Below are positions 46,301-53,895 of a stretch of 64,000 nucleotides of DNA, in pieces. Every line of letters starts with the position of its first letter. Position 1 is the stretch's first letter. The position numbers were made by a program, and so were the translations under genes. The stretch is taken from positions 47,547 through 111,546 of the forward strand of contig JBGVKG010000021.1 in assembly GCA_045123575.1 (NCBI GenBank). The letters are read 5' to 3'. The notes below the pieces were generated by a model. It was not told where the DNA came from, did no database searches, and saw only the letters and a program-made list of their open reading frames with translations. Source of the DNA: SVEL01 sp045123575. Lineage in GTDB: Bacteria; Bacillota; Clostridia; Lachnospirales; Lachnospiraceae.

Positions 46301-46716
46301 TCAAAGTTCTTGAGGATGCTGATGGTGATGTGGCAACTAGTGTTAAGATACAGGAAAAACTTCAGTTGAAGGAAGCAGTGACATTGAATAATCCGGTGCT
46401 TGTAATTGGACAGAAGTTATCTACAGTTAAATTAAACAATGTGAAAGTCGTAAATCCTTTTGGTGACATTATAGAGGGTACAATATCTTGGAAAGAGCCA
46501 GATACTGTTATTGGAGCGGCTACAAAAACTGCTACATGGGTATTTACACCAAGTAATAGTGCTTATGATGTTATAGAGGGCACAATTTCTCTTCCAGGAG
46601 CAATCGAAGCACCAGACACAGGTGACATGTCTCCAGTATCATGGTTGATGGTAGGCATGCTGTTAATAGTGGTTTGTGTATGTGGAATGTCTCTTAAAAG
46701 AGAAAATTATAACTAA
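43336..46716 (+). CDS. Large cell-surface protein with beta-helix repeats and PxTGD anchor
   Basis: 1,126 residues. Signal peptide (about 1-30, ending ALA), a beta-helix-like region with TGGTF turns, an InlB B-type repeat at about 290-350 (VKLSFNANGGSGTM..LYAIWG), two related modules of about 180-200 residues each starting near VYMGNVGMEDGDYL and VYVGGVGLADGEYL, then a DUF4353-like carbohydrate-binding beta-helix rich in DDG turns. The C-terminus has APDTGD, a membrane helix and KREN, a sortase-type signal. AGGAGG decides the start at 43336. Likely wall-anchored adhesin or glycan-binding protein; ligand unknown. Confidence 0.85.
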   Translation: MKKMKQLIMLILMIVLVSISGKMTALADEESLEENVAFTEVNDEAGLIAAIENGENVKLTADFALTSEVKIDASLIVDLNGKTVTSALNKKIFIVTGNGVKVKFTDSSVNESGLLKAIGTYGSSVAIYVEKTASVIIEKGTYIGGFASVDIELSSSVTITGGTFDGIESYYAIFNDGGNLNIHGGTFKVVGNPIVSMNSGMTKVTGGEFYNENTSVTLVMLQYRGGTLDLSGFTGKEYKVDFLEVPSTEQIIIPEKYAWFDWSNNKYDEVNSERFLILSKLVKLSFNANGGSGTMASVETVAGECELPKCEFVAPDGLGFLGWSETPNGDEYTRLYYDATSDMTLYAIWGKVYDVYMGNVGMEDGDYLAVGADKTTKTKPSTGGYAYYNDGVLTLNNYVHGGGEYLDEYGYASSLYVRDGDLKILVNGVNKITNDSEYGIVLYYGDLTISGDGSLEISAYDGGIHVSGDVKIDSVSLDVSGNTAVSIEEDLIIDGATLNIQSEYGIGVKVYNKVEINSGLIYIRAYNGAIGAFNGITINSEKVEIIVPQEGCISSDGRYIEDSDGNDVSTVLIAPVATHTWSEEYVYDADSHWHICSDAECFLSDYSSLYKEIDESEYDYHDTNGVNGVCSVCGYDTDKEVAVYVGGVGLADGEYLANNGLISKTKPATGGYAYYKDGVLTLSDYEYKGEGYWYEYDYSTIIYSELDELEIVLEGENLLKNTEPECEGITFAGNTLKISGTGSLKVDAYYGIYVFGEFDADGLLISDNALIIEDGNITIESDDDAIYCEGRLTINGGKLTIDAFDDGIVTYDDFTMNDGEIYIFTVDDDAFDLGGDANVTIKGGIINIESRDDGFSLWGSFIIEDGVVNITSTNDDGIWAETGIIIRGGSITLDASDNGISTAGDVFVETGVVTVKCEGYCFESSGKVEINGGVVILNTSSDKENDDIAAIMAFEEIVFGENVEMKIPKGVKIGEIKVEYDSPENFDYFKVLEDADGDVATSVKIQEKLQLKEAVTLNNPVLVIGQKLSTVKLNNVKVVNPFGDIIEGTISWKEPDTVIGAATKTATWVFTPSNSAYDVIEGTISLPGAIEAPDTGDMSPVSWLMVGMLLIVVCVCGMSLKRENYN

Positions 46717-46730
46717 ATAGATATGTGTTG

Positions 46731-46760
46731 ACCGGGTCACCCTAAAGTGGCCCGGTTTTT
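46731..46760 (+). terminator. Terminator after the surface protein gene
   Basis: ACCGGGTCAC/GTGGCCCGGT stem with one G-U pair, 6-base loop, then TTTTT. Confidence 0.92.
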
Positions 46761-46775
46761 ATAACCTATTGTATG

Positions 46776-46804
46776 TTGAAAACTCTTTCGCTATATGTTA
46801 AAAT
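46776..46804 (+). promoter_or_regulatory. Promoter of purE
   Basis: TTGAAA, 17 bases, TAAAAT, 78 bases before the ATG. I see no purine riboswitch core in the short leader. Confidence 0.6.
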
Positions 46805-46881
46805 ATAACAGACTACAAGCCCTGTCAAACAGATGGGAATAAGTAAAATATAAATCGTAATACCAAAAAGGAGAACAGAGT

Positions 46882-47373
46882 ATGAGAGTAGCTATCGTTA
46901 TGGGTTCTACAAGTGATATTCCAAAGATAGAGCCAGCAGTAGACATTTTGAAAAATCATGGTGTGAAGGTGGATGTAAGATGTCTGTCTGCTCATAGAGC
47001 ACATGCAGGTCTTTCAGCATTTATTGAAGAGACAAATAAAAATGGAACAGAGGTAATCATTGCGGCAGCAGGTATGGCAGCAGCGCTTCCAGGTGTTGTG
47101 GCTTCACAGACAGTATTACCTGTTATCGGTGTTCCACTTTCGGGCTCTGTTTTAGACGGACAGGATGCACTTTACTCTATCGTGCAGATGCCACCAGGTA
47201 TTCCTGTTGCAACAGTGGCTATTAATGGTGGAAAGAATGCAGCGTATCTTGCCCTTCAGATTATAGGTATAAATCATTCTGAGATAAGAGAGAAACTTTT
47301 AGCTCAGAGAGTAGAGATGGAAGAGGCAGCTATGAAGGCCAATGAAGAAGTAATGGCAAAGTTTGAAGCATAA
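46882..47373 (+). CDS. purE: N5-carboxyaminoimidazole ribonucleotide mutase
   Basis: 163 residues, the usual class I PurE length. GSTSDIPK near the N-terminus, SAHRAHAGL with the catalytic His, and AGMAAALPGVVA are present. It rearranges N5-CAIR to CAIR in purine synthesis. AAAAGGAG lies before the ATG. pyrE follows after 13 bases, joining a purine and a pyrimidine gene in one transcript. Confidence 0.97.
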   Translation: MRVAIVMGSTSDIPKIEPAVDILKNHGVKVDVRCLSAHRAHAGLSAFIEETNKNGTEVIIAAAGMAAALPGVVASQTVLPVIGVPLSGSVLDGQDALYSIVQMPPGIPVATVAINGGKNAAYLALQIIGINHSEIREKLLAQRVEMEEAAMKANEEVMAKFEA

Positions 47374-47386
47374 GTGGAGGTTGATT

Positions 47387-48073
47387 ATGGAACAGTATAA
47401 GGCAGAATTTATTGAATTTATGGTAGATTGTAAGGCGCTTAAGTTTGGCGATTTTACATTAAAGAGTGGTAGAAAGTCACCTTTCTTTATGAATGCAGGC
47501 GCATATGTTACAGGTTCACAGCTTAAGAAGCTTGGTGAATGCTATGCTAAGGCTATACATGATACATACGGTGATGATTTTGATGTATTATTTGGACCAG
47601 CATATAAGGGTATTCCAATCGGCGTTGTAACAGCTATAGCTTATAGCGAGTTATATGGCAAGGAGGTACGTTATTGCTCAGACCGTAAGGAAGAGAAGGA
47701 TCATGGTGCAGATAAGGGAAGTTTCCTTGGCAGCAAGCTTCAGGATGGTGACCGTGTTATTATGATAGAGGATGTTACTACATCAGGTAAGTCTATGGAA
47801 GAGACAGTACCAAAGGTAAGAGGTGCAGCTGAGGTAGAGATAGTTGGTCTTATGGTATCTCTTAATCGTATGGAGGTTGGCTTAGGCGGTAAGCTTAGTG
47901 CTCTTGAGGAGATTACAGAAAGATACGGCTTCCCAGCTAATGCTATTGTATCTATGGCTGAGGTTACAGAGCATCTGTATAATAAGCCATATAATGGTGA
48001 AGTATATATAAATGATGATATGAAGACTGCAATTGATGAGTATTATAAGTTATATGGAGCAGGACAGAACTAA
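47387..48073 (+). CDS. pyrE: Orotate phosphoribosyltransferase
   Basis: 228 residues. The type I phosphoribosyltransferase PRPP loop is VIMIEDVTTSGKSM, and DRKEEKDHG is the OPRTase flexible loop with its catalytic Lys/His. It converts orotate to OMP. GTGGAGG before the ATG at 47387 decides the start over an open frame to 47363. It follows purE rather than the pyrC-K-D cluster 4 kb upstream. Confidence 0.97.
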   Translation: MEQYKAEFIEFMVDCKALKFGDFTLKSGRKSPFFMNAGAYVTGSQLKKLGECYAKAIHDTYGDDFDVLFGPAYKGIPIGVVTAIAYSELYGKEVRYCSDRKEEKDHGADKGSFLGSKLQDGDRVIMIEDVTTSGKSMEETVPKVRGAAEVEIVGLMVSLNRMEVGLGGKLSALEEITERYGFPANAIVSMAEVTEHLYNKPYNGEVYINDDMKTAIDEYYKLYGAGQN

Positions 48074-48103
48074 TATAATCATTAACAGAAAGGACCTTGC
48101 TTT

Positions 48104-48256
48104 ATGAATGAAAAGACATACAAAGTAATGAGAAATGCGGGTGGCGTATCTATTGCACTAGGTATAGTTTCTATAGTTATCGGTGTGACAATAGGTGTTC
48201 TTACTATTATAACAGGAGCTAATTTGCTTAAACGCAAGTCGGATATTAGCTTCTAG
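48104..48256 (+). CDS. Small membrane protein, 50 residues
   Basis: A short frame from ATG 48104 to TAG 48256, preceded by AAAGGAC. The protein has a short charged N-terminus (MNEKTYKVMR), one or two hydrophobic segments rich in Gly/Ile/Val (about 14-42) and a basic end LLKRKSD. It ends 21 bases before another small membrane protein gene, with which it is probably paired. Function unknown. Too short for most gene finders. Confidence 0.7.
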   Translation: MNEKTYKVMRNAGGVSIALGIVSIVIGVTIGVLTIITGANLLKRKSDISF

Positions 48257-48277
48257 TCTGGTAGAAAGGTAAAAATA

Positions 48278-48595
48278 ATGAAATTATTTAACCGAAAGTA
48301 CAAATTTACTGATAAAAAGATTTCACGGGGCGGCGCCATGTCGTCCCTGTTTGTGTTGATTGCACTAGGGATGTTGTATGCGGCAGTGCATATATCTTAT
48401 AAGGCACATGGCAATGCAGGGGCTACTGTAGGTTTGTTAGGTGCAGGAGCTTGGGTGGTTTCCTTTGTTGGTTTTATCATAGGTCTTAGAAGCTTTAAGC
48501 AAGATAAGGTATTCCTAGGATTGCCATGGTTTGGAGTGGTTGGAAATGCTGTTTTATGGCTGTTCTTCGCCTGTCTTTTGCTTATAGGGTTATAG
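48278..48595 (+). CDS. Small three-helix membrane protein (DUF6142-like)
   Basis: 105 residues with about three membrane helices after a basic N-terminal stretch (NRKYKFTDKKISRGGAMSS). I recall a similar Firmicutes family as DUF6142 but cannot confirm it here. AAAGGTAAAA precedes the ATG. Between the 50-residue membrane protein and an M29-like peptidase; the three may form an operon. Function unknown. Confidence 0.72.
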   Translation: MKLFNRKYKFTDKKISRGGAMSSLFVLIALGMLYAAVHISYKAHGNAGATVGLLGAGAWVVSFVGFIIGLRSFKQDKVFLGLPWFGVVGNAVLWLFFACLLLIGL

Positions 48596-48637
48596 AACTA
48601 TAAAATTATATAAATGAATTCGGGAAAGGAATTAAAA

Positions 48638-50668
48638 ATGGAATTTATAAAGGAAGTAGACGCTGACTTGGTTGAGAGATACAATCTGGTAATCGAGCGT
48701 ATTAGAAGTATAAAGGATGACAATACAGTTCCAGAGCAATACAGAGAATTCTTCGTATCTGCTTCGGATTTTATTTTGTATTTAGATGAACTGCTACAGT
48801 TGGTAGATAGGGATGAATTCAGAAAACTGTCTATGGATGAGTTGAAAGCTCATAATGATAGAATGTATGATGATATAAGACCAGGCAATTATGAAACATC
48901 ATATGCAAATCCAAGCTATGCAGTTAAGATGTTAGGCGATGAATATGGTCAGTATCTATGTGTTCTTATGACAAAGCTTAGAAGAGCGCATTCCTTTGCT
49001 ATGGAGTGCAAGGTGTTAGAGATGACAGTTACATTTGAATTGTTTGTAGAGATATACAATATATTTGAATCAGATGAACTGTCAGTGGAAGCTGTAAGAG
49101 ATGCAGGTTACTGGTTTGAAAGTGATTATCAGGATTTATTCCTTGATACACAGATTAGGTCTATAGGCGATAATAACCTTACATTCTATAAGGATATTGT
49201 CATGGAAAGCGACTTAAATGACCTTAGATATCTGTATTGGTATGGGTACAATATATCGGACAATGAGATAGAAATAGCGAGATTTTTAGCTAGTAGAACA
49301 GAAAAAGAGATAGAGGATATGGCTTCTACATGTACAGAAGGCTTTGTACGAGGCTTTGTACTTGGAAGAAAGGATTTGTCGAAGAAGCAAAATGTAAACA
49401 TATATATGCCTATAGGCTTTGAGAGATTAATCAGAAAGGTAATTGGTCAGCTGGAGGCTAAGGGGCTTAAAGCTATTATCCGTGAGGCTGGAGTATCATC
49501 TACTGTGGCTAGCAAGCAGTATCAGTTTGATCACAAGTTCGACAGTGGCTTGTATATGGATAAGGCATTTATTGATAGAAAGTTATCTGTAGCAAAGGTT
49601 GCATTTGAGAAGTACAAGGATATGGCAGCAGTTATGGCAGGTCCTATAGCTATAGAGACATTTGGTGAGAAGCCATTTGAGCCGGAGGCTAAGAAGGAAG
49701 CTGTTAAGCTTGATGAAAAGCAGCAGAAGCTTCAGGCAACATATACTACTAGTTGGTCTCAGATTTATCATGAATATATAAAGGGTGATGAGACGAGCTT
49801 TACTATCATAGCTTACCCTATTCCAGAGATAGGTGATAATTTTACAGAGATATTTGCTGATACTATTAGAATCAATACTTTGGACGAGATGCTTTATAGG
49901 CAGATTCAGACTGATATAATAGGAGCGTTGGATAAGGCAGAGTATGTAAGAGTACTTGGTAAGGGTGATAATAAAACAGATATCAAGGTTATGATGCAGT
50001 CGTTAAATGATCCTTCTAAGGAAACACTTTTTGAGAATTGTCTAGCAGATGTTAATATCCCTGTAGGAGAAGTGTTTACATCTCCTAAGCTTACAGGTAC
50101 AGAGGGTGTGCTTAATGTAAGTGAGGTATATTTAAATGACCTTAAGTACACTGATTTAAGTGTGACATTTAAGGATGGTAAGATAGTAGATTATACTTGC
50201 AAGAATTTCGAGAATGAGGAAGACAATAAGCGATTTGTCAAAGAAAATCTTATGTATAATCATGATACACTTCCTATCGGTGAATTTGCCATAGGCACAA
50301 ATACAACAGCTTATGTTATAGGCAAGAAGTATGATATTGTGTATAAGCTTCCTATCCTTATCGTAGAGAAGATGGGGCCACATTTTGCAGTAGGTGATAC
50401 ATGTTATAGCTACGAGGAAGATTCTAAGACATACAATCCTGATGGCAAGGAGATAGTAGCTAAGGACAATGAATGTTCGCTTCTTAGAACTACAGATATG
50501 GAAAAGGCATATTTTGGATGTCATACAGATATTACAATTCCTTATGAGGAGATAGCAGATATATCTGCATACACAAAGGCTGGTGAAAAGATTACTATTA
50601 TAGAGGATGGTCGATTTGTTTTACCAGGAACAGAGAAACTTAATGAGCCATTTGCTGAAATGGAATAA
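48638..50668 (+). CDS. M29-family aminopeptidase-like protein with N-terminal extension
   Basis: 676 residues, against about 410 for typical M29 enzymes. The first 300 residues are a helical extension not recognised. The C-terminal part has the M29 metal ligands: Glu in IPVGEVFTSP (about 478), Glu in IGEFAIGTN (about 549), His in GPHFAVGD (about 581), and His/Asp in CHTDI (about 629/631). It should be a cytoplasmic two-metal aminopeptidase. The start at 48638 follows GGAAAGGAA; the open frame to 48614 includes that site. Confidence 0.82.
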   Translation: MEFIKEVDADLVERYNLVIERIRSIKDDNTVPEQYREFFVSASDFILYLDELLQLVDRDEFRKLSMDELKAHNDRMYDDIRPGNYETSYANPSYAVKMLGDEYGQYLCVLMTKLRRAHSFAMECKVLEMTVTFELFVEIYNIFESDELSVEAVRDAGYWFESDYQDLFLDTQIRSIGDNNLTFYKDIVMESDLNDLRYLYWYGYNISDNEIEIARFLASRTEKEIEDMASTCTEGFVRGFVLGRKDLSKKQNVNIYMPIGFERLIRKVIGQLEAKGLKAIIREAGVSSTVASKQYQFDHKFDSGLYMDKAFIDRKLSVAKVAFEKYKDMAAVMAGPIAIETFGEKPFEPEAKKEAVKLDEKQQKLQATYTTSWSQIYHEYIKGDETSFTIIAYPIPEIGDNFTEIFADTIRINTLDEMLYRQIQTDIIGALDKAEYVRVLGKGDNKTDIKVMMQSLNDPSKETLFENCLADVNIPVGEVFTSPKLTGTEGVLNVSEVYLNDLKYTDLSVTFKDGKIVDYTCKNFENEEDNKRFVKENLMYNHDTLPIGEFAIGTNTTAYVIGKKYDIVYKLPILIVEKMGPHFAVGDTCYSYEEDSKTYNPDGKEIVAKDNECSLLRTTDMEKAYFGCHTDITIPYEEIADISAYTKAGEKITIIEDGRFVLPGTEKLNEPFAEME

Positions 50669-50739
50669 CAGGAAATAAAATAGTAATATTTTGCACAGAA
50701 AGTTAATGAAATTTACCTTATAAAGGAACGCATAATTCA

Positions 50740-50768
50740 TTGACTTGACAAAGGATATAAGGTATATT
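50740..50768 (+). promoter_or_regulatory. Promoter of purM
   Basis: TTGACT, 17 bases, TATATT, 65 bases before the purM ATG. Confidence 0.65.
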
Positions 50769-50833
50769 TTTAATAGCGGAAAATGTTTTTCGCTTTTATA
50801 TCAGTAAACAACAAGATTACGGAGGAAAACAAA

Positions 50834-51865
50834 ATGGATTACAAGAAGGCTGGAGTAGATATCGAAGCTGGTTACAAGTCGGTTGAGCTTATGAAGGAGC
50901 ATGTTAAGAAGACAATGAGACCTGAAGTATTAGGTGGTCTTGGTGGTTTCTCAGGTGCATTCTCATTAGCAAAGATTAAGGAGATGGAAGAGCCAGTATT
51001 ATTATCTGGAACAGATGGATGTGGTACAAAGGTTAAGCTTGCATTTATTATGGACAAGCATGATACAATCGGTATTGATGCGGTAGCTATGTGTGTAAAC
51101 GATGTAGCTTGTGCAGGTGGTGAGCCACTTTTCTTCCTTGACTATATAGCTTGCGGAAAGAATATCCCGGAGAAGATTGCAACTATCGTAGCAGGTGTAG
51201 CAGAGGGTTGTAGACAGTCTGAGTGTGCACTTATCGGTGGTGAGACAGCAGAGCATCCAGGTCTTATGCCAGAGGATGATTACGATTTAGCAGGTTTTGC
51301 AGTAGGTGTTGCTGACAAGAAGGATATCATTACAGGAGAGAACATCAAGGCTGGAGATACACTTATCGGTATCGCTTCATCAGGTGTTCATAGCAATGGT
51401 TTCTCACTTGTTAGAAAGGTGTTTGAGAACGAGCTTACAAAGGAAGGCTTAAATACATATTATGATGAGTTAGGAAAGACTCTTGGTGAGGCACTTATCG
51501 CACCAACAAGAATCTATGTTAAGGCGCTTAAGGCTATCAAGGAGGCTGGCGTTAAGATTAATGGTTGTAGCCATATTACAGGTGGTGGTTTCCAGGAGAA
51601 TATCCCAAGAATGCTTCCAGAGGGCGCTAGAGCTGTTGTGAAGAAGGATTCATATGAGATTCCAGCAATCTTTACTATGATGCAGAAGAAGGCTGATATA
51701 GCAGAAGATATGATGTACAACACATTTAACATGGGTCTTGGAATGGTTCTTGCTGTAAATAAGGAAGATGTTGATACTGTTATAAAGGCTATAGAGTCAG
51801 CAGGAGATAAGGCTTATGTAGTAGGTCATGTTGAGGCTGGTGAAAAGGGAGTAACATTATGCTAA
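50834..51865 (+). CDS. purM: Phosphoribosylformylglycinamidine cyclo-ligase
   Basis: 343 residues. The AIR synthetase pattern is complete: LSGTDGCGTKVKLA, the GIDAVAMCVNDVACAGGEPL substrate region and HITGGGFQENIPRM. It makes AIR from FGAM with ATP. GGAGG precedes the ATG at 50834; the frame is open to 50783 without a site. Its end overlaps purN by seven bases. Confidence 0.97.
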   Translation: MDYKKAGVDIEAGYKSVELMKEHVKKTMRPEVLGGLGGFSGAFSLAKIKEMEEPVLLSGTDGCGTKVKLAFIMDKHDTIGIDAVAMCVNDVACAGGEPLFFLDYIACGKNIPEKIATIVAGVAEGCRQSECALIGGETAEHPGLMPEDDYDLAGFAVGVADKKDIITGENIKAGDTLIGIASSGVHSNGFSLVRKVFENELTKEGLNTYYDELGKTLGEALIAPTRIYVKALKAIKEAGVKINGCSHITGGGFQENIPRMLPEGARAVVKKDSYEIPAIFTMMQKKADIAEDMMYNTFNMGLGMVLAVNKEDVDTVIKAIESAGDKAYVVGHVEAGEKGVTLC

Positions 51866-52485
51866 GAGTAGCAGTGCTTGTGTCTGGAGGTGGAACAAAC
51901 CTCCAGGCTATTATAGATGCCATCAAGGCAGGTAAGATAACAAATACTTCAATAGAGGTTGTTATCTCCAATAACAAAAATGCGTATGCTCTAGAGAGAG
52001 CGGCTGATGCTGGTATAGATGGTGTGTGCGTATCTCCAAAAGATTATGCAACTAGAGATGAATTTAACGATGCACTTATAGCAAAGATTGATGAGTATAA
52101 TGTGGATTTGATTGTACTTGCTGGTTGTTTGGTAGTGTTGCCAGAGAAACTTATAACAAAGTACGAGGGTAAGATAATCAATATTCACCCATCTTTGATA
52201 CCATCATTTTGCGGAACTGGCTTCTATGGCTTGAAGGTTCATGAGGCAGCATTAGAGAGAGGTGTAAAGGTAACAGGTGCTACATGTCATTTTGTAGATG
52301 CAGGAACAGATACAGGCCCTATCATCTACCAGAAGACAGTGGAAGTACTTCCAGATGATACACCAAAGGTTCTTCAGCAAAGAGTAATGGAAGAAGCAGA
52401 GTGGGTTATTATGCCACAGGCTATAGATGATATTGCCAATGGCAGAGTGACTATAGACGGACATATAGTTCGCATCACAAAATAG
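51859..52485 (+). CDS. purN: Phosphoribosylglycinamide formyltransferase
   Basis: 208 residues. SGGGTNLQAIIDA near the start, NIHPSLIPSF with the catalytic His and a downstream ATCHFVDAGTDTGPII with His and Asp are all intact. It transfers formyl from 10-formyl-THF to GAR. The start overlaps purM by seven bases, so translation is coupled. The middle reads PSFCGTGFYG, a slight change from the usual PAFPG. Confidence 0.97.
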   Translation: MLRVAVLVSGGGTNLQAIIDAIKAGKITNTSIEVVISNNKNAYALERAADAGIDGVCVSPKDYATRDEFNDALIAKIDEYNVDLIVLAGCLVVLPEKLITKYEGKIINIHPSLIPSFCGTGFYGLKVHEAALERGVKVTGATCHFVDAGTDTGPIIYQKTVEVLPDDTPKVLQQRVMEEAEWVIMPQAIDDIANGRVTIDGHIVRITK

Positions 52486-52520
52486 ATTGATATATTAACA
52501 AGCTTTTTAAGGAGAAACAG

Positions 52521-53798
52521 ATGAAAGTATTAATCGTAGGTAGCGGCGGTAGAGAGCATGCTATAGCATGGAAGGTCGCAAAGAGCCCAAAGGTTGACAA
52601 GATATATTGTGCACCAGGTAACGCAGGTATAGCAGAGGTAGCAGAGTGTGTGCCTATCGGTGCTATGGAGTTTGATAAGTTAGTAGCATTTGCAAAGGAA
52701 AATCAGATAGATTTAACAGTTATCGGTATGGATGACCCATTGGTAGGTGGAGTTGTAGATGCATTTGAGGCAGAGGGACTTAGAGTGTTTGGACCTAGAA
52801 AGAATGCAGCTATCCTTGAGGGTTCAAAGGCATTCTCAAAGGATCTTATGAAGAAGTATAACATTCCTACTGCAGCGTATGAGAATTTCTCATCACCAGA
52901 GGAAGCTATAAAGTACCTTGAGACAGAGGCTAGCTTCCCTATCGTACTTAAGGCGGATGGACTTGCACTTGGCAAGGGTGTTCTTATCTGTAACACACTC
53001 GATGATGCAAAGGAAGGCGTTAAGACTCTTATGCTTGACAAGCAGTTCGGCAATGCTGGTAATACTATCGTTATCGAAGAGTTTATGACAGGTAGAGAGG
53101 TATCAGTTCTTTCTTTCGTAGATGGCGATACTATCAAGCTTATGACATCTGCACAGGATCATAAGAGAGCCAAAGATAATGATGAAGGTTTAAATACTGG
53201 CGGTATGGGAACATTCTCTCCTAGTCCATTCTACACAGCAGAAGTAGACGAGTTCTGTAAGAAGTATGTATATCAGGCTACAGTAGATGCTATGAAGGCA
53301 GAGGGTAGAACATTTAAGGGTATCATATTCTTTGGACTTATGCTTACAGAGAAGGGACCAAGAGTCCTTGAGTACAATGCTAGATTTGGTGACCCAGAGA
53401 CACAGGTAGTACTTCCACGTATGAAGAATGATATAGTAGAAGTATTTGAGGCTTGTATCGATGGTACATTAGACCAGATAGATTTACAGTTTGAGGATAA
53501 TGCGGCAGTTTGTGTAGTATTAGCTTCAGATGGATATCCAGAGCATTATGAGAAGGGCTTTGAGATAAAGGGCCTTGAGAATTTTAAGGATAAGGATGAC
53601 TACTATGTATTCCATGCGGGCACAAAGCTTGATGGAGAAAAAGTGGTAACAAATGGCGGACGAGTGCTTGGTGTGGTTGCGAAGGGTGATGATTTGCTTG
53701 GAGCAAGAGCTAATGCATACGAGGCTACAAAGCTTATTGACTTTGAGAATAAGTATATGAGAAATGATATTGGTAAGGCTTTAGATAGCGTTAAGTAG
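52521..53798 (+). CDS. purD: Phosphoribosylamine-glycine ligase
   Basis: 425 residues of the ATP-grasp GARS family. GSGGREHAIAWK at the N-terminus, the ATP-grasp segment LKADGLALGKGV and the metal site EYNARFGDPETQ are visible. It joins phosphoribosylamine and glycine. AAGGAGAAAC precedes the ATG, 35 bases after purN. It ends the purM-purN-purD run. Confidence 0.97.
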   Translation: MKVLIVGSGGREHAIAWKVAKSPKVDKIYCAPGNAGIAEVAECVPIGAMEFDKLVAFAKENQIDLTVIGMDDPLVGGVVDAFEAEGLRVFGPRKNAAILEGSKAFSKDLMKKYNIPTAAYENFSSPEEAIKYLETEASFPIVLKADGLALGKGVLICNTLDDAKEGVKTLMLDKQFGNAGNTIVIEEFMTGREVSVLSFVDGDTIKLMTSAQDHKRAKDNDEGLNTGGMGTFSPSPFYTAEVDEFCKKYVYQATVDAMKAEGRTFKGIIFFGLMLTEKGPRVLEYNARFGDPETQVVLPRMKNDIVEVFEACIDGTLDQIDLQFEDNAAVCVVLASDGYPEHYEKGFEIKGLENFKDKDDYYVFHAGTKLDGEKVVTNGGRVLGVVAKGDDLLGARANAYEATKLIDFENKYMRNDIGKALDSVK

Positions 53799-53811
53799 TA
53801 AACATATGAGT

Positions 53812-53839
53812 AGCAGTGTGAAGGAAGCTTTGCACTGCT
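53812..53839 (+). terminator. Hairpin after purD
   Basis: AGCAGTGTGAAG pairs with CTTTGCACTGCT (two G-U pairs) around GAAG. No T tract, so termination is uncertain; it may only protect the mRNA 3' end. Confidence 0.5.
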
Positions 53840-53895
53840 TCTCGTATAATCGTAGTTTGAATATGACTGCGATTTGATGAAAGAAAGGTAAGAAG

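Noticed and set aside
46761..46881. Purine or preQ1 riboswitch upstream of purE
   Set aside because: The leader is short and I see neither the conserved purine aptamer junction nor a terminator/antiterminator pair.
47363..47386. Extended open frame before pyrE
   Set aside because: It overlaps purE and has no ribosome site of its own; GTGGAGG places the start at 47387.
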